This document shows positions 7,809 to 11,199 of a stretch of 11,199 nt of DNA, piece after piece. Location: the NCBI GenBank assembly GCA_027295475.1, contig JAPUKV010000234.1:1-11199 (forward strand), written 5' to 3'. This stretch comes from Pseudomonadota bacterium. GTDB taxonomy: Bacteria > Pseudomonadota > Gammaproteobacteria > Woeseiales > Woeseiaceae. The number at the start of each line of letters is the position of its first letter. Positions within the stretch are counted from its first letter, which is position 1. Under the pieces are notes generated by a model. That model worked only from the letters and a program-made list of their open reading frames with translations. It was not told the origin of the DNA and ran no database searches. The translations under genes were made by a program, and so were the position numbers.

Positions 7809-8123
7809 ATGAAAAACGCGTGGTTGTTGTTGATGCTCGCGATGGTGGCCTCTGCCGCCGGTCTGGCCTTCGAAACGGAAGAAGAGCGGCAAGCGAAGCA
7901 AGCCGAACTGGATGCTGTCTGCGAAGCGGCTCGTCAAGTGAAAATCATTGCCACGAGGGCGCAGTTAGTCGAGGAATGCGTGGAGAAAAAGCAACGCCCT
8001 GACCGGGAATCCTGCGAGCATTTCTACGCGGACTACGGCCAGCGTTCACCCAACCACCCAGCGCTGTTCTTTGACTTGCCAGCGTGTGTAGCAGCGCACG
8101 ACTACAGCAGGAGTTACAGATGA
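7809..8123 (+). CDS. Small exported four-cysteine protein, function unknown
   Basis: I do not recognise this family. The ATG at 7809 is chosen because GGAG lies 6 bases upstream and because it opens a clean signal peptide; a GTG at 7776 in the same frame would bury it. The 104-residue product starts MKNAWLLLMLAMVASAAG, with a Sec-type hydrophobic core and likely cleavage after Ala20 (GLA) or near Ala16-17. The mature part of about 84 residues is hydrophilic, begins with a charged Glu/Lys/Gln-rich helix-like stretch and has cysteines at 38, 57, 69 and 93, an even number that suggests two disulphides in the periplasm. It has no lipobox. It lies 126 bases after recN on the same strand and converges with fur. 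A single gene with good start signals and normal codon use, it looks real. Confidence 0.75.
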   Translation: MKNAWLLLMLAMVASAAGLAFETEEERQAKQAELDAVCEAARQVKIIATRAQLVEECVEKKQRPDRESCEHFYADYGQRSPNHPALFFDLPACVAAHDYSRSYR

Positions 8124-8134
8124 TCGACATCTGT
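8116..8134. terminator. Inverted repeat between the convergent exported-protein gene and fur
   Basis: ACAGATG / CATCTGT with a 5-base loop, a perfect 7-base stem that spans the stop codon of the exported-protein gene and ends 8 bases before the fur stop. Its place between convergent genes suggests a bidirectional terminator, but neither strand has a U tract, so this call is weak. Confidence 0.3.
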
Positions 8135-8142
8135 TCTGCACT

Positions 8143-8562
8143 CTATGATTCGGAGTCTTTCTTCAACCGTTTTACGTAAAGTACGAGACTGTGATCGATG
8201 AGTTCGAAATTATGACTCTTTGCGATCTTGTGTTGTAAGCGTTCGATTTCTTCGTCTACGAACTCGACAACCTCACCGCTCTCAACGCACACCATATGAT
8301 CGTGATGCTTGCCTTCGTCCATTTCGAAAACCGAATGTCCGCCTTCAAAATTGTGGCGAGCGACGAGCCCGGCTGCCTCGAATTGGGTCAGCACCCGGTA
8401 AACCGTTGCCAGCCCGATATCCTCGCCCGTCTGCAGCAACTCCTTGTAGATGTCTTCCGCACTCAAATGGCGCTGCCGGCTGGTCTCGAGAATCTCGAGA
8501 ATCTTCAGTCTGGGAAGCGTTACTTTGAGGCCTGCTTTTCTTAATTCCTGACGTTGCAACAT
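8143..8562 (-). CDS. fur: Ferric uptake regulator Fur
   Basis: Fe2+-dependent DNA-binding dimer that represses iron-uptake genes when iron is sufficient. The product has 139 residues. The N-terminal winged helix begins with QELRKAGLKVTLPRLKILE and includes the recognition helix segment GLATVYRVL (50-58). The metal ligands known from E. coli Fur are all kept one position lower: H32, E80, H87 and H89 for the regulatory site, and H86, D88, E107 and H124 for the second site. The structural zinc CxxC is broken: C92 is kept but the second position is Ser95, and the C-terminal cysteines are absent. This resembles Pseudomonas-type Fur. ATG start at 8562, no strong Shine-Dalgarno. It is divergent from bamE, as in Xanthomonas and Pseudomonas. 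Confidence 0.98.
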   Translation of the reverse strand: MLQRQELRKAGLKVTLPRLKILEILETSRQRHLSAEDIYKELLQTGEDIGLATVYRVLTQFEAAGLVARHNFEGGHSVFEMDEGKHHDHMVCVESGEVVEFVDEEIERLQHKIAKSHNFELIDHSLVLYVKRLKKDSES

Positions 8563-8597
8563 TCACTGGGTCTCGCTGAGTATGGTGCGAAAGAGTC

Positions 8598-8616
8598 GGC
8601 TACCGCGGCGGTAGCC
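8598..8616 (-). other. Strong hairpin in the putative fur mRNA leader
   Basis: In the fur direction GGCTACCG-CCG-CGGTAGCC gives an 8-base stem with a 3-base loop. The flanking bases add a U-G and a U-A pair, for about 10 pairs. It ends 35 bases before the fur ATG. It has no U tract. If fur starts near 8631 it lies in the leader and could affect translation or stability; as DNA it is also a 9+1+9 dyad that a dimeric protein could bind. Confidence 0.5.
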
Positions 8617-8637
8617 AAGCAGGTATGATTCGCGCCT

Positions 8638-8666
8638 ATTATGACCCAGTTGAACTGGCCACTCCA
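8638..8666 (-). promoter_or_regulatory. Candidate fur promoter, with a 13-base dyad in its spacer
   Basis: Minus strand -10 candidate CATAAT (8643-8638), five of six matches, 17 bases from a poor -35 TGGAGT (8666-8661). The start would be near 8631. The spacer contains the dyad CCAGTTGAACTGG (8646-8658). I see no convincing Fur box in the fur-bamE gap. Confidence 0.25.
8646..8658. repeat. 13-base inverted repeat in the fur-bamE gap
   Basis: CCAGTT-G-AACTGG, two perfect 6-base arms around one base. It overlaps the candidate fur promoter spacer and the TTGAAC that could serve as a -35 box for bamE (with TCCAAT 18 bases on). The symmetry suits a small dimeric regulator, but one such repeat can occur by chance. 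Confidence 0.4.
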
Positions 8667-8727
8667 CCGCCAGTCCAATATCAGCCCGTAATTCCTGCTT
8701 GTACAGACAGAACCGAATCAATAAAAA

Positions 8728-9054
8728 ATGCGAAAATTAGCCATCTCATCTTGCATGCTCCTCATCCTTTCAATGGCCGGAGGGTGCGTCTATCAGGCCA
8801 ACCTTTCGCAGGGAAATTTGCTTAAACAGGAAGATCTTGACCAGGTGGAAGTCGGCATGACGCGCAGACAGGTGCGATTTTTGCTCGGCACGCCGATGAT
8901 CGACGACCCGTTCCACGACGAGCGCTGGGATTACGTTTACTACCTGAAAATCGGCCGCGACGACGCCATTTTCAAGCGCTGGATCTCGATTCACTTCGAC
9001 GGCGAAAAAGTCAGCGAGATTGTGGACGGCCAGCAACTCAATCCGAATCTCTAG
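8728..9054 (+). CDS. bamE: Outer membrane assembly lipoprotein BamE (OmlA/SmpA)
   Basis: BamE is the small lipoprotein of the BAM complex, which inserts beta-barrel proteins into the outer membrane. The 108-residue product starts MRKLAISSCMLLILSMAGGC, a lipoprotein signal peptide with lipidation at Cys20 after Ala-Gly-Gly. The mature domain has the family pattern: NLSQGNLL, then VEVGMTRRQVRFLLGTP, DPF and WDYVYYL, followed by beta strands including ISIHFDGEKVSEI. The ATG at 8728 fits the signal peptide; the Shine-Dalgarno is not obvious, only an A-rich run. It is divergent from fur, an arrangement long known for omlA-fur in Xanthomonas and Pseudomonas, and its last 17 bases overlap the end of convergent rnfH. 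Confidence 0.97.
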   Translation: MRKLAISSCMLLILSMAGGCVYQANLSQGNLLKQEDLDQVEVGMTRRQVRFLLGTPMIDDPFHDERWDYVYYLKIGRDDAIFKRWISIHFDGEKVSEIVDGQQLNPNL

Positions 9055-9418
9055 CGTCTTCGGCGTCTTCGGCGCTTTCGGATTCTCGTCTCGGATTGTC
9101 AGCAGGCTGCCCCATCGATAGTCCGTCTGCCGCAAGTTTGCGCCTTGCCTCGCGCGGGTCCATCGATAACGGCCGGTACAGCTCCAGACGATCTCCATCC
9201 TTCAATGGATGATCGCGACCGACTGGCTTGCCCCATATACCTGCCTGACAGTTTTCAAGATCCTCCTCTGGAAACAAATCGCCGATCGCACACTGCCGTA
9301 TCGCCATTGCTACGGTCGTGCCGGGGTCGACTGTCAGAGAGATCAATTCCTGCCGTGCCGGCAGTGCAAAAACGACCTCAATGGCCAGACGACCCGGATG
9401 CTTTGATTCGTGATTCAC
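9038..9418 (-). CDS. rnfH: RnfH family ubiquitin-like protein (RatB)
   Basis: Member of the RnfH (UPF0125) family, small beta-grasp proteins encoded next to ratA in Gammaproteobacteria; the biochemical role is unsettled. Core features are IEVVFALPARQELISLTV (13-30), the stretch TVAMAIRQ, GIWGKPVGRDHPLKDGDRLE and YRPLSMDPREARRK (81-94). The start is GTG at 9418, three bases after the ratA stop, with GGTGA about 5 bases upstream, so translation is probably coupled to ratA. The product has 126 residues, longer than the roughly 96 of E. coli RnfH; the extra C-terminal tail is acidic with a repeated AED/ARD pattern. Its final 17 bases overlap convergent bamE. Confidence 0.93.
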   Translation of the reverse strand: MNHESKHPGRLAIEVVFALPARQELISLTVDPGTTVAMAIRQCAIGDLFPEEDLENCQAGIWGKPVGRDHPLKDGDRLELYRPLSMDPREARRKLAADGLSMGQPADNPRRESESAEDAEDARDSD

Positions 9419-9421
9419 GTT

Positions 9422-9859
9422 TCACCGCGCACCGAAAACAACTTGTGCTCGCTTCGTAAACGCGTCGACCAGTGAATTGCAGGTATCTTCGAAGAACGCG
9501 CCGAACATCATGTCGATCAACTTGCTCTCGAATTCAAACTCCAGTTGCAGCGTAACCTTGCACCCTTCCTCGCCGATCTCCGTAAACTGCCAGCCTCCCT
9601 CCAACCGTCGGAACGGACCACCAATCAGCGCTATCTCAATACTTTCAAACTCGCGGCGTGTGTTGCGAGTAGTAAAATGATTGCTCAGGGCGCCCTTGTG
9701 CAGTTCAAGTGTCGCATCAACAACGTCGTCAGTGCGTTTGTGCACCTCGGTATCGTTGCACCATGGAAGAAACTCCGGGTAAGCCTCGACGTCGTCGATG
9801 AGAACGAACATCTCGCGAGCCGTATAAGGAACGAGCGCACTGCGACTAACTCTACGCAC
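9422..9859 (-). CDS. ratA: RatA, START/Coq10-like (SRPBCC) protein
   Basis: The family has a hydrophobic-ligand-binding SRPBCC fold related to mitochondrial Coq10, which binds ubiquinone. E. coli RatA was described as a toxin that binds 50S subunits and blocks 70S formation, so its main job is debated between translation and quinone handling. The 145-residue product starts at GTG 9859 and aligns with E. coli from its first residues: RSALVPYTAREMF, then VEAYPEFLPWCNDTEV and the C-terminal helix FFEDTCNSLVDAFTKRA. GGTGA lies 6 bases before the GTG. It is followed after 3 bases by rnfH, forming the standard ratA-rnfH pair. In enterics smpB is divergent from ratA; here a transporter gene lies upstream on the same strand, 39 bases away. 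Confidence 0.95.
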   Translation of the reverse strand: MRRVSRSALVPYTAREMFVLIDDVEAYPEFLPWCNDTEVHKRTDDVVDATLELHKGALSNHFTTRNTRREFESIEIALIGGPFRRLEGGWQFTEIGEEGCKVTLQLEFEFESKLIDMMFGAFFEDTCNSLVDAFTKRAQVVFGAR

Positions 9860-9898
9860 GACAATTCACCGGAATCAGGGCCAAGATCCGAGTATCGA

Positions 9899-11199
9899 TC
9901 AGCTGGAAAAATCAGGCAACAATCCAACTGCCTTCAGAAAAATAAACAGGATCGCGAGTGGAGCGACGAATCGGGCGAGCAGGCGCCATAATTTATAAAG
10001 CGTGCCTACGCCGCCAAGTTCTTCGGCTGTCGAGTTTCGGCACATCACCCAGGCAGCAAAAACCGTAATGAACACTCCGCCCAACGGCAGCATGATGTTG
10101 CTGGTCAGGTGATCGATATTGGCGAACATCGTGCCCTTGTAGAAAGTCAAATCAGCCAACACGTTGAATGAGAGCACTGTAGCGATTCCGATGGCCCATA
10201 TCAGGATGCCCACAAGAACAGCCGCCTGCGCACGTGCTCGTCCGAAATGTTCAACCGTCCAGGCCACGGCCGGCTCCATGAGGCCGATGGCAGATGTCCA
10301 TGCGGCGAATGATAACAGTACGAAGAAAAGCGTCGCGAAAACTGCGCCGCCCGTCATCTGACCAAATGCCAGTGGCAGCGTGTCGAACACCAGTCCCGGA
10401 CCTTCGGCCGGGTCCAGCCCGTTGGCGAAAACCAGCGGGAAAATTACCAGGCCGGCAAGTATGGCAATCAGTGTATCTGCCGTAACGACAGCTGCGGTGG
10501 CACCGGTTATCGACGTCTCCTGCGGCAAGTAAGCGCCGTAGGCCATGAGCGCACCCATGCCGATACTCAAGGAAAAAAATGCCTGTCCCATGGCAGCCAG
10601 CACGCTGTCCCAGGTCAGCTTGTCGAAGTCAGGCGTGAACATGAACGCCAGGCCTTCCCCGAAATGCCCGGAGTTTATCGAATAACCGAGAAGCGTCAGC
10701 AGTAGTAACAGCAGCGCAGGTACCATGAACCTGACAGCCTGCTCGAGCCCGCGTTCCACACCGCGCGCAACAACGAAGATCGTCAGCCCCATGAACAGCG
10801 TATGACACACTGCGACGAGCCGCCAGTCACCGACAAAGCTGCCGAATTGAGCGCTGACCTCGGCCGCCGTTGCACCCGCGAAGACTCCCGTAATGCTCTT
10901 GTACACATACGCCAGCGTCCAGCCGGCGATCACACTGTAATACGACAGTATGAGACTCCCGGCCAGTACTCCCACCAATCCAAGCAGCCGCCAATGCCGG
11001 GAACTACCTTCCTCTTCTCCTAGCAAAGCCATAGTGGCTATGGGATTACGCCTGCCCCGCCTGCCGATCAGGATCTCCGACATCATGACCGGCATGCCGA
11101 TCAGGACGACACAAATGAGATAAACGAGGACAAACGCACCGCCACCGTTCTGGCCCGCTATATAAGGAAACTTCCAGATATTGCCCAGGCCGACCGCCG
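9899..11199 (-). CDS. Sodium-dependent transporter, neurotransmitter:sodium symporter (SNF) family, N-terminus cut off
   Basis: Inner-membrane Na+-coupled importer of the LeuT family, most likely for an amino acid or related amine; the substrate cannot be read from sequence. The frame is open to the right edge, with 432 codons visible; only the short N-terminal tail and the start of TM1 are missing. TM1 reads AVGLGNIWKFPYIAGQNGGG, with the unwound sodium/substrate segment. TM6 has GQAFFSLSIGMGALMAYGAY and TM8 has FAAWTSAIGLMEP, matching the LeuT ligand and Na2 residues (Thr-Ser). About 11-12 membrane segments can be traced, ending KAVGLLPDFSS. It lies 39 bases upstream of ratA on the same strand with no terminator seen, so read-through into ratA-rnfH is possible. 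An in-frame ATG at 11095 is internal and not the start. Confidence 0.95.
   Translation of the reverse strand, partial: AVGLGNIWKFPYIAGQNGGGAFVLVYLICVVLIGMPVMMSEILIGRRGRRNPIATMALLGEEEGSSRHWRLLGLVGVLAGSLILSYYSVIAGWTLAYVYKSITGVFAGATAAEVSAQFGSFVGDWRLVAVCHTLFMGLTIFVVARGVERGLEQAVRFMVPALLLLLLTLLGYSINSGHFGEGLAFMFTPDFDKLTWDSVLAAMGQAFFSLSIGMGALMAYGAYLPQETSITGATAAVVTADTLIAILAGLVIFPLVFANGLDPAEGPGLVFDTLPLAFGQMTGGAVFATLFFVLLSFAAWTSAIGLMEPAVAWTVEHFGRARAQAAVLVGILIWAIGIATVLSFNVLADLTFYKGTMFANIDHLTSNIMLPLGGVFITVFAAWVMCRNSTAEELGGVGTLYKLWRLLARFVAPLAILFIFLKAVGLLPDFSS

Noticed and set aside
7521..7937. 138-codon open frame on the minus strand across the end of recN and the start of the exported-protein gene
   Set aside because: Antisense to a conserved RecN C-terminus and to a gene with better start signals; composition looks like a shadow.
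9038..9859. ratA-rnfH as a toxin-antitoxin system
   Set aside because: The pair is annotated RatA/RatB in E. coli, but it is a conserved core locus and antitoxin activity of RnfH is not established, so I do not call a mobile or defence TA module.

Overview
The window looks like core chromosome of a moderately GC-rich gammaproteobacterium. The order bamE (omlA), fur, recN, hrcA, grpE, dnaK, dnaJ is the arrangement known from Xanthomonas/Xylella and related non-enteric Gammaproteobacteria. A ratA-rnfH pair beside bamE is also a gammaproteobacterial hallmark. I cannot name the genus. I see no insertion sequence, phage gene, CRISPR array, tRNA or rRNA, and no stretch over about 165 bases without a gene.

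Positions 1-4903 (minus strand) hold the heat-shock chaperone cluster hrcA-grpE-dnaK-dnaJ; dnaJ runs off the left edge. Sites with the spacing and sequence of sigma-32 (RpoH) promoters lie directly in front of grpE and dnaK. HrcA is present, but its usual CIRCE operator is not in the window. DnaK and DnaJ fold client proteins together, GrpE is the nucleotide exchange factor of DnaK, and HrcA is a repressor. GC-rich hairpins lie in the grpE leader and between dnaK and dnaJ, and a hairpin with a U tract lies in the hrcA leader.

Positions 5073-8123 (plus strand) hold nadK and recN, separated by 3 bases, then a small gene of unknown function for an exported four-cysteine protein. The nadK-hrcA gap of about 165 bases is a divergent promoter region.

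Positions 8143-9054 hold fur (minus) and bamE (plus), diverging from a 165-base region with two inverted repeats, one of which would fold in the fur mRNA leader. Positions 9038-9859 (minus) hold ratA and rnfH, separated by 3 bases; rnfH overlaps the end of convergent bamE by 17 bases. Positions 9899-11199 (minus) hold most of a sodium-dependent transporter of the neurotransmitter:sodium symporter family, cut off by the right edge.

I found no convincing undescribed system. The points most worth checking are the dual heat-shock control, the exported four-cysteine protein, the leader hairpins, and a Fur that lacks the usual structural zinc cysteines.
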